Notes: generated by a model from the sequence alone, not told the origin. DNA of 64,000 nucleotides from Leptolyngbya sp. SIOISBB (GCA_010671905.1 JAAHII010000001.1:2976001-3040000); one strand, 5' to 3'. Positions 1 through 9,098 are shown, numbered from the stretch's first letter. Translations and numbers: made by a program.

Positions 1-119
1 AGTTGTCCCGTCTTCAGCAACCCTAGGATCACACAAAAAACGGAGATCGATTCCAGCAGTAGTTGGACCCACCTAACAAACCAATCCAGTGCATGTTCCC
101 AAATGCTCATTAATGCCAT
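1..119 (-). CDS. DUF1622-like small membrane protein, 5' part only (runs off the left edge)
   Basis: An open minus-strand frame without stops reaches the window edge, so only the first 39 residues or so are visible. I chose the ATG at 119 because a GGAG lies 9 bases upstream; a second in-frame ATG lies at 110. The peptide starts MALMSIWEHALD, has an amphipathic Trp-rich stretch (DWFVRWVQLLLE) and then enters a hydrophobic helix (SISVFCVILGLLKTG). This matches my memory of the N-terminus of DUF1622 membrane proteins, an uncharacterised three-helix family. Coding status rests on the start signal and the open frame; the family is tentative. It is divergent from the YihY-like gene. Confidence 0.5.
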   Translation of the reverse strand, partial: MALMSIWEHALDWFVRWVQLLLESISVFCVILGLLKTGQ

Positions 120-271
120 TGATGAGTACTCCGTTGTGAGGGTAATCGCGGAGCGATTTGTGTCGATTTTATTGTTTAAGGTTCAGGGTACTTGGTCAAT
201 CTGGCTGACGATGGGTCAGCAAAGCCGATAGTCTTTGAGTGACTTGCCATCATTTATTTCATCTCTGGCTC

Positions 272-1210
272 ATGATTCAGTTTGTCCGCGATCGCCTTTT
301 GCCTAGTAAACCGGCTCAACTGTTGATTCAAACTGGTCTCAAATGGCAGCGCGATCGCTGTGCCGCCTGGGGAGCGGCTTTGTCTTACTACGCGCTCTTT
401 TCTCTGTTTCCGATCTTGCTGGTCGCCTTGAGTGTATTAAGCCAAGTACTAGGCTCAGATACTGAGCTCATGCAACAGCTCAACACAATTGAACTCAGCT
501 GGTTGCCACCTGCTGCTCGCGAAATTGTAGAAAATACAGTGATCTCGCTCAATCGCTCTAGTACAGGAGCCGGGATCATCGGCTTTGCGCTCCTGCTGTA
601 CTCCGCTAGTACTGTGTTTGGGGTCCTAAACCAAGCCGTTGATGCTATCTGGAACGCTGATTTTGCGAGGACGACTGCCATACCCCTACGACAAACAGTG
701 ACCACGTATGTAGTGAATCGGGCGATCGCATTTCTTTTGGTCTTCAGTACCTGTTTATTATTACTAGCGTCTCTGCTATCCCAAATTTGGGTTGAAAGCG
801 TGGTGCGATTTGTCGATAGCTTCCAATGGCGATTGCCTTGGCTCGATATTAATCAGATTCCCCTGGCTGATGGTCTTGATTATGGTCTGTCAATGGCAAC
901 AATTGCTTGCTCTACGCTATTTTTGCTGAAAATATTGCCTTCCGCCAGGATTGCTTGGCGTGATATTTGGCCCGGGGCACTCCTCACAGCTGGGTTGTTC
1001 TTTTTGTTGCAGTGGCTGGTCACTAATAGCATTGTGAGCATGGGCACTCGCTATGCCTCTTATGGCGTCATCGGTGGTGTCATGATTTTGTTGCTGTGGA
1101 TTTATTTCACCTGTCAAATCTTCTTTTTAGGATGCGAATTTTCCTATGTTTACTCTTATTTATTTGGCACTCGTCGCCATTCTTTAGGTAGACATTCCCA
1201 ATATGAATGA
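272..1210 (+). CDS. YihY/BrkB-family (UPF0761) integral membrane protein
   Basis: This is a polytopic membrane protein of about 312 residues. It has the family's early signature: a basic segment followed by an A-W-G-A-A-LSYYALFSLFP helix, then about five more hydrophobic helices, including a final MILLLWIYFTCQIFFLGCEFSY segment. The family was once called ribonuclease BN, but that activity belongs to another protein, so no enzymatic role should be assumed; some members are linked to envelope or osmotic functions. I prefer the ATG at 272 because family members begin near there; a GTG at 239 would add 11 residues. Neither start has a convincing ribosome-binding site. The gene appears monocistronic. 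Confidence 0.85.
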   Translation: MIQFVRDRLLPSKPAQLLIQTGLKWQRDRCAAWGAALSYYALFSLFPILLVALSVLSQVLGSDTELMQQLNTIELSWLPPAAREIVENTVISLNRSSTGAGIIGFALLLYSASTVFGVLNQAVDAIWNADFARTTAIPLRQTVTTYVVNRAIAFLLVFSTCLLLLASLLSQIWVESVVRFVDSFQWRLPWLDINQIPLADGLDYGLSMATIACSTLFLLKILPSARIAWRDIWPGALLTAGLFFLLQWLVTNSIVSMGTRYASYGVIGGVMILLLWIYFTCQIFFLGCEFSYVYSYLFGTRRHSLGRHSQYE

Positions 1211-1765
1211 AACTCTACTTAATACTGTGAAAAGCTCCAACAGATTCAGGCAGTAGGCGATCTATCTCACCCCATAGCCTAGGCTTAAAGCATCGAGTAA
1301 TTCATTCTTTGTATCAATAGATTGCTAGAAAGATGATGTGCTAACGACCCTCAGGGTTATCATTCTTACTCGAAATGGCTGTTAGCCCCTTTTATCAAGA
1401 CTATCTTAAGGCGTTCATTTATCAAAAATTTCTGTCATTTTAAGTGGAGACCACCTGCCTCTGCTGCCGCACCGAGAACTAGCGCATGATTATTGGCCTC
1501 GTCTCACTGAATGCCATGTGCTGGCAGACAGGCCATTATTGGCCAAAACTGAGGATGCTCATTCTCCTCTCATGGGTACTCTGAAATGCAAAGAACAGAT
1601 TGGTCGTACACAACGCCCTTGAGAAATTCACCCGTGATGTCAGGTTTCTAACGGTATGGGGCACAATAAGCCCGTCCCAGAAGGTGTATCGACAAAAACC
1701 TGGCATGTTCTGGTTTCATCTGTTCCCACAATAATATTGACGACGCAAACGGAGCGTTAGAATCC
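1211..1765. other. Intergenic, 555 bp, no gene recognised
   Basis: No credible reading frame or RNA gene is seen. Small hairpins occur (GGCCATTATTGGCC near 1532; ACCCT/AGGGT near 1348) but neither carries a T-tract. A GGAG at 1750 serves the following gene. Confidence 0.5.
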
Positions 1766-2323
1766 ATGAGCATTGAAAAAATTGTTGAACAAGCATTACA
1801 AGACGGTTATTTGACCCCCGCCATGGAGGCAGAAGTCGGGCGGATTTGCGACACAGCATCAGAATTGTCTATCGAAGAATATATGGCCCTTGACCGCCTG
1901 ATGGGGGCTCTGTTGACAGGGGAGGTTGTGGCGGTTCCCCGTAAGCAGTTTATTAATGTGATGGAAGAGTTAGTATTGACAGAGGCCATTGCCCGAGTCG
2001 CGGAGATTGAGGCTAGCTCCGATGCCACGCTAGATTTGGGTGATGTTGCCGCCTATGCGTTGAATCGGCTACCACCGCTCTATGCGACGACCGAGGAAGG
2101 TGCTTCTTTCCAGCGCAATAATGCGAAAGCTGAGCTGTCTGCCTTGATTGCTGACCAGGTCAAGGAAGCCATTGCCCGTAACCTCAATCAGCCAGACTTT
2201 TATCCTGAGCGACAGTCAATTCGCAAACCAACGGGTGGTGAGAGTGTACTAGGCCAGGTCACCGATCTTTTACAAGACTATGCCCACAAATTTGCACCAG
2301 AGACTCAAGGAGCACCTTTCTAG
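1766..2323 (+). CDS. ComFB-family protein (late competence / c-di-GMP receptor-like)
   Basis: This 185-residue soluble protein carries the ComFB core at about residues 55-115: a helix containing NVMEELV, then DLGDVAAYALNRLPPLYATTEEGA, the signature of the family's second half. Established knowledge: ComFB was named from the Bacillus comF operon, and cyanobacterial members have been reported as cyclic-di-GMP receptors affecting cell size or motility. The usual Cys pair before the DVAAYALN helix is not seen here. The C-terminal 50 residues are a Pro/Gln-rich tail. The start is well supported by GGAG about 12 bases upstream. It is followed by a strong bidirectional terminator. Its ligand in this organism is inferred only from the family. 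Confidence 0.85.
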   Translation: MSIEKIVEQALQDGYLTPAMEAEVGRICDTASELSIEEYMALDRLMGALLTGEVVAVPRKQFINVMEELVLTEAIARVAEIEASSDATLDLGDVAAYALNRLPPLYATTEEGASFQRNNAKAELSALIADQVKEAIARNLNQPDFYPERQSIRKPTGGESVLGQVTDLLQDYAHKFAPETQGAPF

Positions 2324-2423
2324 TCGCACTCAGCATGAGTTCTCAACTTCCTGCTTAACTGGTTAAAGCGCTACGGGTCGAGATTGGGACATTCTGACCA
2401 AAGCCAATATTGCGGTTATTGTG

Positions 2424-2466
2424 AGCAAAAAGGGGGTTAGGTCAAGCACCTAACCCCCTTTTTGCT
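2424..2466. terminator. Bidirectional Rho-independent terminator between comFB and the JAMM peptidase gene
   Basis: A 17-bp perfect inverted repeat (arms 2424-2440 and 2450-2466, AGCAAAAAGGGGGTTAG and its complement) encloses a 9-base loop. The A and T runs inside the arms give a U-tract on both strands, so it can serve both convergent genes. The right arm reaches the minus-strand stop codon at 2465-2467. Confidence 0.9.
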
Positions 2467-2944
2467 AATGGGACAGCACGGTCTGAATCGTTTCAGCCAC
2501 AAACTGACCTTGGTCATTGAGACGCCAACTCTGCATCTCTATCACCTGTTGAGCAGTGACAGAGAGTATTGGGTAAGAGTAACCAGACCAAGCGAGCTGC
2601 TGATCACGCTCTGATGGTACAGCTGGATGATCAGGATGGGAATGATAAATACCCAGAACATTCCAACCGAGATCGCGGCACTCGCGCTGAGCAATGAGCA
2701 AAATTTGCGGATCGATCCAAAAGCGGTTGCGTTTACTCACCTCATTTGTGGCGCGATCGCTCGCCGCAAAAGGATTGACGGCTTCAGTCCAGGTATTATC
2801 CACTGGGCGCACTTCTTGCACCTGAGCAAAATCGTTCGTGACATCAGAAATACCTAGCAGCAAACCACAACATTCTTCAGGATAAGTTTGCTCTGCGTGG
2901 GCTTTTAATACCTGGATTTGTTCGGGCCGAAGAATCAGTGTCAC
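2465..2944 (-). CDS. JAMM/MPN+ metalloprotease (Mov34/PAD-1 family, M67-like)
   Basis: This 159-residue protein has the complete JAMM zinc site: the upstream Glu in TYPEECCGLLLG (about residues 20-31) and the HSHPDHPAVPSERD motif (about residues 100-113), giving H-x-H-x7-S-x2-D. Bacterial relatives are single-domain proteases that cleave C-terminal extensions from ubiquitin-like sulfur carriers or act in cysteine and cofactor pathways. No ThiS/MoaD-like partner gene is adjacent, so the substrate cannot be inferred. Length is normal for the family. The upstream 2945-3315 region is divergent from the next gene and probably contains both promoters. Confidence 0.88.
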   Translation of the reverse strand: MTLILRPEQIQVLKAHAEQTYPEECCGLLLGISDVTNDFAQVQEVRPVDNTWTEAVNPFAASDRATNEVSKRNRFWIDPQILLIAQRECRDLGWNVLGIYHSHPDHPAVPSERDQQLAWSGYSYPILSVTAQQVIEMQSWRLNDQGQFVAETIQTVLSH

Positions 2945-3315
2945 AGCAAATGATGGCGAATTTTTAGCATATTTTATACTTCTTCCGTAGTAATTACCCG
3001 ATAGATCTCACATCTCAATCGGGCAAGATCTACCAGCAGAGTGATGAGCCTCTCCACATCAGATCATCATGAAAGTACTGAGATATGACTGGAGAAATCT
3101 AGCATTTTCAGGACTAGCAGTGGTTTATTTTCACTGAGCCTATTACCGCTATGAGCGAGGCTAAGTCTAGTCAACCGAAGCAACCATTCATCTCAGAAGG
3201 TTGCCGTGAGAATTGTTGCTCAAATATTATGAAATCAAGGTTTGATGAGTCCTTCCTGTAATCTGAGTTTTGGAAATTCTATCAGCGATGACATCATTAG
3301 ACAGGAGATTATATC
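2945..3315. other. Divergent intergenic region, 371 bp
   Basis: It lies between the JAMM gene (leftward) and the small secreted protein (rightward). I see no gene, RNA or clear operator. AGGAG at 3302 is the ribosome-binding site of the rightward gene. Confidence 0.5.
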
Positions 3316-3778
3316 GTGACGAAAACTTATTTAGTCAGTCTAGCTTTAGTCGGTAGCTTAAGCGCTTTTCTCCCTGCAAAGGCCATTGCTCAAAGCCCTC
3401 AGGGTAGTAATTGTGTCAATTTACAAGAAGTTACTACTGGACGAACTCAAATTCGCAAACAGATCAAGATCGGCTTTTTAGGGCCTGGTAATATTCATAC
3501 TGACTTTTCGGTGCCCTCCAATAACAGTCTGAACTACTTCGAGGTTAGCTTTGTGCCTGAAAACGACGCTAATTACGATGTGGATGTCAACTTCAGATAT
3601 GCTGATGGAGCTCAAGCGACTGTCTTTTTCTTCTGGCGGAGATGTCACAACCAATCAGGTGTATGCACGCTGGTTTGTTTCACCCACTGGGGAGACCCCG
3701 TTCCTGATTAATACCAGCGTTAGTGGTCAAAATAACACTGCTTACAGCATTTCAATACGTGGCTGTACTAGCCTATAA
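3316..3778 (+). pseudogene. Small secreted protein of unknown function, split by a one-base frameshift
   Basis: Translation from the GTG at 3316 (AGGAG 10 bases upstream) gives a clear signal peptide (MTKTYLVSLALVGSLSAFLPAKAIAQ) and then a beta-rich domain with VSFVPENDANYDVDVNFRYADGA. Near 3625-3629 the frame should pass to the +1 frame, which continues FSSGGDVTTNQVYARWFVSPTGETPF and ends with ISIRGCTSL. Removing one T from the T5 run at 3625-3629 restores a single protein of about 153 residues. As read, the first frame ends early at 3711 in an unrelated tail. I do not recognise the family. Possible explanations are a sequencing error, recent inactivation or a reversible slip. Confidence 0.65.
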
Positions 3779-3798
3779 AGTCCGCCAACATCATCATG

Positions 3799-3831
3799 AC
3801 TCCTGCAATCTTGAAATCAGGTTGCAGGAGT
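3799..3831 (+). terminator. Terminator after the small secreted protein gene
   Basis: A 10-bp stem (ACTCCTGCAA / TTGCAGGAGT) with a 13-base loop is followed by TTATTA. It lies 20 bases after the restored stop codon at 3778, supporting the restored frame as the real gene end. Confidence 0.7.
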
Positions 3832-3868
3832 TTATTACGCCTGTAGATTTTAAAGACTGTGCGTTGGA

Positions 3869-3904
3869 GCAACAAAAAAGAGTAGAAGCAGAACTTCTAC
3901 TCTT
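3869..3904 (-). terminator. Rho-independent terminator of murF
   Basis: On the minus strand an 11-bp stem (AAGAGTAGAAG / CTTCTACTCTT, 5-base loop) runs straight into TTTTTTGTT, a classic intrinsic terminator about 75 bases downstream of the murF stop. Confidence 0.85.
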
Positions 3905-3977
3905 GCAAAAATTCGCGTAAAGGTCATAACCAGCAAGACGGCACGGTGCCTAATGAGGTTCCCCAGATAAGAACTGT

Positions 3978-5435
3978 TTACTTGGCGCTCGGGGATGTCA
4001 AAGCGGGTTTAAGCGCATCGACTACTTGATCCAGCGCGACTGCTCGGGAAGCCTTGAAGAGAACGCGATCGCCGGGTTGCAGCAGGTTCTGCAGATGCTC
4101 GATCAACGTTGCGGCATCCTCAAAAGAGTGGACGGGGACAGTGCCAGCGCCCTGAGCCAGTGCCTGAGTTTCTACCGGATCGGCAAGCGTCAACAAACCA
4201 TCCAATTGCAGGTCAGCAACGCAACGTCCCACTTGTGCGTGTAATCGAGCAGAGTGAGTCCCCAGCTCCTTCATCGTGCCGAGTACGGCAATATGGCGTT
4301 TGCCTGGGGTTTGCTTGAGCAACTGCAGGGCCGCCTGCATGGATTCCGCACCCGCGTTATAGGTTTCATCAAGCAGCACAATATCGTTGCTCACTGTGAC
4401 TCGACTCGCTCGGCCACTTGGCAGTGTCACAGTGAGCCCAGCTTGCAAGATGTGCCAATCTAGTCCAAAGGCTGCCATGACCGCGATCGCGGCCAAAAAA
4501 TTCAAGGCATTATGCTGACCCGGCAGTGGCAACGGCAACGTGACGCCGTTGACTTCCATCTCGCTAGGGCTCAGCAGTTTGCCCTGGATATCGCCGCCCG
4601 TTAGGCCATAGGTAATCTGCCGACCTGACCACACATTGGCGGCCGTCTTGATCAAGCGGGCATTGTCGTAATTAATGACGGCCATGCCGGTGGGCGAGAG
4701 CTGAGCTAACAGTTCGCACTTGGCATCGGCGATCGCCTGTTCAGAGCCCAACAATTCGATATGGGCAGTCCCGACATTCGTAATGACGGCCACGTTTGGT
4801 TCAGCAATTTGTGTCAATAGCTCAATTTGACCCAGTCCCCGCATGCCCATTTCGATCACGCCATAACGATGCTCTGGAGTCAGTGCCAGCAGCGTTTTGG
4901 GGACGCCAATTTCATTGTTGTAGTTGGCCTGGGTCTTCAAAACAGCACCCTGAGTTTGCAGGGCAGCCGCAATCAACTCTTTAGTGGTGGTTTTACCCAC
5001 AGAACCGGTTACCGCAACCAAGGGAGTAGCCAGTTGCTGTCGCCACCAGCGAGCGATCGCTTGATAAGCCGTCAATGTATCCGCAACTTGAAGCTGCGGT
5101 TGAGTCGCGACAGGCTCCTGCACGATCACCCCGGCCGCTCCCTGAGCGATCGCCTTAGCCACAAACTCATGACCGTTGAAACGTTCACCCGTTAGCGCTA
5201 AAAACCAGTCCTGAGGGCAAATTTCACGAGTATCAGTCGACACGCTAAAACCAGCCCTTGAGGTGAGAATCCCAGCATCATCCAGTAGTTTGCCGCCGGT
5301 TACCGCAACTAGGTCCGATAAAGAAATCTGAAAAGCCAATTCGCTGATTCCTACAACTATTGCCGTAAAAGCCGGGGCATGTGCGTCCCGACTTCTAGCC
5401 ACTGTGTCTTCAGGAATTCTCCCACAAGACTTCAC
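3978..5435 (-). CDS. murF: UDP-N-acetylmuramoyl-tripeptide--D-alanyl-D-alanine ligase
   Basis: MurF adds D-Ala-D-Ala to UDP-MurNAc-tripeptide in the cytoplasm, the last soluble step of peptidoglycan precursor synthesis. The sequence shows the Mur ligase order: N-terminal substrate domain (VSTDTREICPQDWFLALTGERFNGHEF), the ATP-binding P-loop VAVTGSVGKTTTKE, the central TQANYNNEIGVPKTLL and EMGMRGLGQI motifs, and the C-terminal LDETYNAGAESMQAAL segment. The frame opens at a GTG (5435), but homologues begin nearer the hydrophobic LAFQISLSDL stretch, so a TTG at 5339 with GTAGGA upstream is a plausible true start (453 residues). It lies 30 bases downstream of the permease gene on the same strand and may be cotranscribed. 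Confidence 0.95.
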   Translation of the reverse strand: MKSCGRIPEDTVARSRDAHAPAFTAIVVGISELAFQISLSDLVAVTGGKLLDDAGILTSRAGFSVSTDTREICPQDWFLALTGERFNGHEFVAKAIAQGAAGVIVQEPVATQPQLQVADTLTAYQAIARWWRQQLATPLVAVTGSVGKTTTKELIAAALQTQGAVLKTQANYNNEIGVPKTLLALTPEHRYGVIEMGMRGLGQIELLTQIAEPNVAVITNVGTAHIELLGSEQAIADAKCELLAQLSPTGMAVINYDNARLIKTAANVWSGRQITYGLTGGDIQGKLLSPSEMEVNGVTLPLPLPGQHNALNFLAAIAVMAAFGLDWHILQAGLTVTLPSGRASRVTVSNDIVLLDETYNAGAESMQAALQLLKQTPGKRHIAVLGTMKELGTHSARLHAQVGRCVADLQLDGLLTLADPVETQALAQGAGTVPVHSFEDAATLIEHLQNLLQPGDRVLFKASRAVALDQVVDALKPALTSPSAK

Positions 5436-5465
5436 ACAGCAGTCTCTCTGCCTAACACGAGCCTA

Positions 5466-6767
5466 CTAAGACTGAGACTGGGGCGCGGGCATAATCTGAG
5501 CCAACACGACATAAATCACCAACGCCGAGATAATGCCGTTAATCGGCACGATGCCCCAGCCCCACTGGTTCGTAAAGTAGGCAATCGCCGACGCAGCAAC
5601 ATAAGCAATGACACCCGCCCAATTAAAAGCGGGCTGCGGCTCATCCAAGGCCGGAAATTCGCCACCACGCGTAATCCAAAAGTCGGCCATGATGATGCCA
5701 CCAATGGGCGGAATGAACGTACCCAGCAAAATGAGATATTGCACGAGCATTTCGTAAATGCCGCCCCAGGCCAAGACCAGCGCAAAGGTCGCGCCGCCCA
5801 GCACTAACAAGGTGCGTTTGTTGGTACGAAACATGTTTGAGCCCGCGATCGAAAAGGCATAAATCGTATTGTCTTGGGTCGTCCACATATTGAGGAAGAA
5901 GAGCAGCAACCCCCATAACAAGAGTCCTTGAGTCGCCATGACCTGCACGATATCTGGCTCACCATAAACCTTGGCGCAGAAAGCCCCACTAAAAATGAGA
6001 AAGCCATTGCCTAAAAAGAAAGCAATCAGCGTCGCAATAAATCCGGCCTTACCGGATTTAGCAAATCGGCTCCAGTTCGTTGCTTGCGTCCCCCCCGAAA
6101 CAAAAGTGCCCACAATAATGGTAATCGCTGCGCTCAGCGGCAGGGGATCGCCCAAGTCGGTAGCTTGTAAACCACCGAAACCGCCCACATCGCCAGCCGC
6201 GATCGCTAGACTCCACACCATCAGTAAGATCATGGCAGGCACAGCGATCCGGCTCAGCCAATCCATCGCTTGATAGCCCAGGTAGGCCGTCGAACAAAAA
6301 GCGTAGGTAAAGAAAAGAATGATTAGCCAATTCCAAGACTCGGGAACGCCCGCCAAGTTATTGAGCAGCTGTGCCATCAGTGCAGAGCCCCAGGCATACC
6401 AGCCGATTTGAGTAAAGCCCAGAATAAAATCAACCCAGCGAGAACCCACGCTACCAAAGCTAAATCGAGCCATCAGCACTGTTGTCAATCCCGACTTGCC
6501 AGCAATGAAACCGAGTAGTGCTGCATACCCTCCCAAAATTAGGTTGCCTAGCAAGATAATGCCGACGAGATCAGGCCAAAATTGAAAAGATGGCCCCACC
6601 AAGCCGCCAGCAAATAAGGTGCCAGAGTACAGCGTAAATCCGGCCAGAATAGGTGCCAGAGACAACATCGATTTGCGAGCGGCCGCCGGCACAGGACTGA
6701 GCGGATAATCTTCAGCCTGATTGCCTGAAGGGGGGGGCGTTGAGGGAGTTTCTGACAGACTAGTCAT
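5466..6767 (-). CDS. Cytosine/purine permease-like transporter (NCS1 family, CodB-like)
   Basis: A 433-residue inner-membrane protein with about twelve hydrophobic helices. The N-terminal cytoplasmic tail (DYPLSPVPAAARKS) precedes a first helix of the NCS1 type (LAPILAGFTLYSGTLFAGGLVG). Further family hallmarks are GWYAWGSALMAQLL, the helix-6 GTFVSGGTQATNWSRFAKS segment and FLNMWTTQDNTIYAFSIAGSN. NCS1 permeases take up nucleobases, hydantoins or related compounds by Na+ or H+ symport; the closest pattern is cytosine permease CodB. No cytosine deaminase gene is adjacent, so the substrate is an inference. Confidence 0.85.
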   Translation of the reverse strand: MTSLSETPSTPPPSGNQAEDYPLSPVPAAARKSMLSLAPILAGFTLYSGTLFAGGLVGPSFQFWPDLVGIILLGNLILGGYAALLGFIAGKSGLTTVLMARFSFGSVGSRWVDFILGFTQIGWYAWGSALMAQLLNNLAGVPESWNWLIILFFTYAFCSTAYLGYQAMDWLSRIAVPAMILLMVWSLAIAAGDVGGFGGLQATDLGDPLPLSAAITIIVGTFVSGGTQATNWSRFAKSGKAGFIATLIAFFLGNGFLIFSGAFCAKVYGEPDIVQVMATQGLLLWGLLLFFLNMWTTQDNTIYAFSIAGSNMFRTNKRTLLVLGGATFALVLAWGGIYEMLVQYLILLGTFIPPIGGIIMADFWITRGGEFPALDEPQPAFNWAGVIAYVAASAIAYFTNQWGWGIVPINGIISALVIYVVLAQIMPAPQSQS

Positions 6768-7098
6768 GGTCGCGGTAATTAGGTAGACAACGGTTTGAAG
6801 ACTGAAAGATGATTGAGCGGCAAATCTTTCAGAAATTTTAGTGACAGCGGGCTTTCAGCCATAGCAACGATCATCTGATGCACTTTTCGCACAGCAACTC
6901 TACGGGAAAATACCTGACGGTATTGTAAAAGAGCGATCTGGATTTGGAGTGTATCTGTTGAAACGCGATGTGCAGTATGCCTTAGAAACCTGTCACAGAA
7001 ACGACTGCTGATCGTTCATAATCGGTCCTTGAATTGAGGTTGATTAGGCAGAATATGAAATCGCCTTGTATCGTGAGGAGGTTGGGCGATCGCATAGC
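6768..7098. other. Divergent promoter region, 331 bp
   Basis: It separates the leftward permease gene from the rightward exonuclease gene. No reading frame or structured element stands out. GTGAGGAGG at 7072-7080 is a ribosome-binding-site-like sequence but lies about 18 bases before the chosen ATG. Confidence 0.45.
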
Positions 7099-7920
7099 AT
7101 GACATTCCTCCCAAAAGCGCAAGGGCAATCGGCCTTGCTCTCTCGCGACTTGTTAGCCTTCTACCGGCAGGTGAGTCAGTCACTATTGACCGTGGTTGAT
7201 GTCGAAACGACGGGTTCTCTGCCCTATCGTGGAGCCCGCGTCATTGAGGTTTCCGTCTTGCAGGCCAGCCTGGCAGATGGCATCTTGCATCAAGAGACAC
7301 ACTTGATCAACCCGGGGATACGAGTCCCGTCAATGATTACCCGCATTACCGGCATTACCCAAACGATGGTGTCTCAAGGGCCTTTTCCAGAAGAGGTCTG
7401 GCCGGATTGTCTAGAGCTGCTGGAAACTGGGGTTTTGACGGCCCACAATCTGGAATTTGACTATCGCTTTTTGCAATCTGAATATCGCCATCTAGAATAT
7501 GCCTTCAAACGTCCTGCCGCTGAGCAACTCTGTACAGTGTTACTGTCTCGACTGTTGCTGGCTGATTTACCATCCCGAAGCCTGCCTAACCTAGTACAAC
7601 ATTTTGAGTTTGAGGTTGGCCCCTCACACCGCGCTGGAGCTGACACGCGTGCTTGCTGGCTGCTCGCCGAGCTGTTGCTTAAGCAAATTCAGTCAGAAGA
7701 TGAAGCCCAGCTTTTACAGCGATTCGGGCGTCAGTGGATTCGTTTGAAAGATGCCGCAACGATTCTGTCGCTACCAGCTAAAACTACTCAGCAAATTTTG
7801 ACGGAGGCGGGGATTGAGAGTCGCTTTTCGAAGCGCAAAAATCGCCCCCTCTACCGTCGAGGTGATGTCGAGCACATCTGGCAAGAGCGTTCAGGCGAGC
7901 AGCTCTCACTACTGCCGTGA
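7099..7920 (+). CDS. DEDDh 3'-5' exonuclease (DNA polymerase III epsilon-like) with a C-terminal DNA-binding-like domain
   Basis: The exonuclease domain has all DEDDh motifs: Exo I VVDVETTG, Exo II HNLEFDYRFL and Exo III HRAGADTRAC, with ITRITGIT between I and II as in PolC/DnaQ. It should remove nucleotides from DNA 3' ends using two metal ions. About 60 residues follow the catalytic domain (IRLKDAATILSLPAKTTQQILTEAGIESRFSKRKNRPLYRRGDVEHIW), which resemble a winged-helix or excisionase-type fold; this part is not standard in DnaQ. The ATG at 7099 is preferred over an upstream TTG at 7066. Whether it proofreads or acts in repair is unknown. Confidence 0.87.
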   Translation: MTFLPKAQGQSALLSRDLLAFYRQVSQSLLTVVDVETTGSLPYRGARVIEVSVLQASLADGILHQETHLINPGIRVPSMITRITGITQTMVSQGPFPEEVWPDCLELLETGVLTAHNLEFDYRFLQSEYRHLEYAFKRPAAEQLCTVLLSRLLLADLPSRSLPNLVQHFEFEVGPSHRAGADTRACWLLAELLLKQIQSEDEAQLLQRFGRQWIRLKDAATILSLPAKTTQQILTEAGIESRFSKRKNRPLYRRGDVEHIWQERSGEQLSLLP

Positions 7921-8089
7921 TCGAAGTGCCCTACTGCTCAATCCTTCAAAACCACTCATCCTGAAGATGAATTCAGCTAATCAAAGTCGACGTTGTTCAA
8001 AACCACGGAAGTCATCAATTCGCAGTGTCACTCAGCAGTCGCCTTGGAGCATCGGTGATGGCGAGGCGACACCCAATCGCTCTTTTGTA

Positions 8090-8977
8090 TTAACCGCAGC
8101 TAGACGATTGTGCGATCACGCTCAGAGCAACTTTGAGTGACTGTGGCATATAGCCCAAGGCAACAGCCTTTTGACTAGCGAGTGAAACGTCTTGGGGCCT
8201 GGGGGTGGCGAGCTGCACCGATGATTGTAAACCTGGCTTGAGAGTTGTTGTTGATACGCCAAAGCTTTCAGCAATCAACAGTCCTAATTCGTACCGATTG
8301 AGCGGTTGAGGGCCGCCTAAATGCCAGATACCTGACACCCCTTGATCCAAAATCAGGTGTAACCCTTGTATTGCATCGGTCACGGAGACAGGAGTACGAA
8401 TTTCATCCGTAAACAAAGTTTGGGGGGTGTCGGCGGCAATCGTCGCCAATGTTGCCTGAATAAAACACTGGGCTGAGCCCATCGCCGTTCCCATTAAGAG
8501 TGGTAATCGGCAAATCGTTGCCGCTGGATATTGAGCCAAAACTGCGGCTTCTGCCAGCGCTTTGTGCTCACCGTAAGTATTGACTGGGTGTGGGCGATCG
8601 CTTTCGCCATAAGGCGGACAGGTGCCATCAAACACTAAATCAGTGGACGTAAAAATAAAGGGAATCTCAGCCTGAGCACAGCATTTTGCTAGGTGGACGG
8701 TGCCCGCGACATTAATTTGATAGCTCAGGTCAGGATTTTGCTGGCATTGCCCGGCTTTAGAGAGGGCCGCTGTGTGGATCACTGCGTCTGGACAGGCCTG
8801 CTGCCAGCATGCGTCTATCGATTGCTCATCGGTCAAATCGAGCGGCAGCATCTTCACATTGGGATGGGTGATCGCCTGAGTATGATACGTACCCCATACC
8901 TGCCAGTTGGTCTGAGAATAAAGACAAAGGTGACTGCCTAAAAAACCACTGGCTCCGGTAATCAGTAGCGATCGCAT
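8090..8977 (-). CDS. NAD(P)-dependent sugar-nucleotide reductase (RmlD/dTDP-4-dehydrorhamnose-reductase-like SDR)
   Basis: An extended short-chain dehydrogenase of about 295 residues. The N-terminus has the Rossmann motif ITGASGFLGSHL; later come VIHTAALSKAGQC, the strand ending in FTSTDLVFDG (catalytic Ser/Thr) and the YGEHK pair (Y-x3-K). These are hallmarks of RmlD-type NDP-sugar reductases. The ATG at 8977 places the glycine motif at residue 7; an upstream ATG at 9040 would add 21 residues with no similarity to the family. No other rhamnose genes are adjacent, so the exact substrate is unclear. It converges with the exonuclease gene. Confidence 0.82.
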   Translation of the reverse strand: MRSLLITGASGFLGSHLCLYSQTNWQVWGTYHTQAITHPNVKMLPLDLTDEQSIDACWQQACPDAVIHTAALSKAGQCQQNPDLSYQINVAGTVHLAKCCAQAEIPFIFTSTDLVFDGTCPPYGESDRPHPVNTYGEHKALAEAAVLAQYPAATICRLPLLMGTAMGSAQCFIQATLATIAADTPQTLFTDEIRTPVSVTDAIQGLHLILDQGVSGIWHLGGPQPLNRYELGLLIAESFGVSTTTLKPGLQSSVQLATPRPQDVSLASQKAVALGYMPQSLKVALSVIAQSSSCG

Positions 8978-9098
8978 CCTAGGTATCCCCACATTCCTAT
9001 TACTTAAAGTCTCATCATCTTGACTCAGCAGATTGTTCAATCTTGACGGATCAGGCTACATTGAGCGATGAACCTGGCCTATGCAAAGGATTTGCCCT

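Noticed and set aside
3723-3920. 65-codon plus-strand frame after the small secreted protein
   Set aside because: It covers both terminator hairpins at 3799-3904 and has no start signal, so it is unlikely to be translated.
8693-8941. Plus-strand frame inside the RmlD-like gene
   Set aside because: Antisense shadow of a clearly conserved enzyme.
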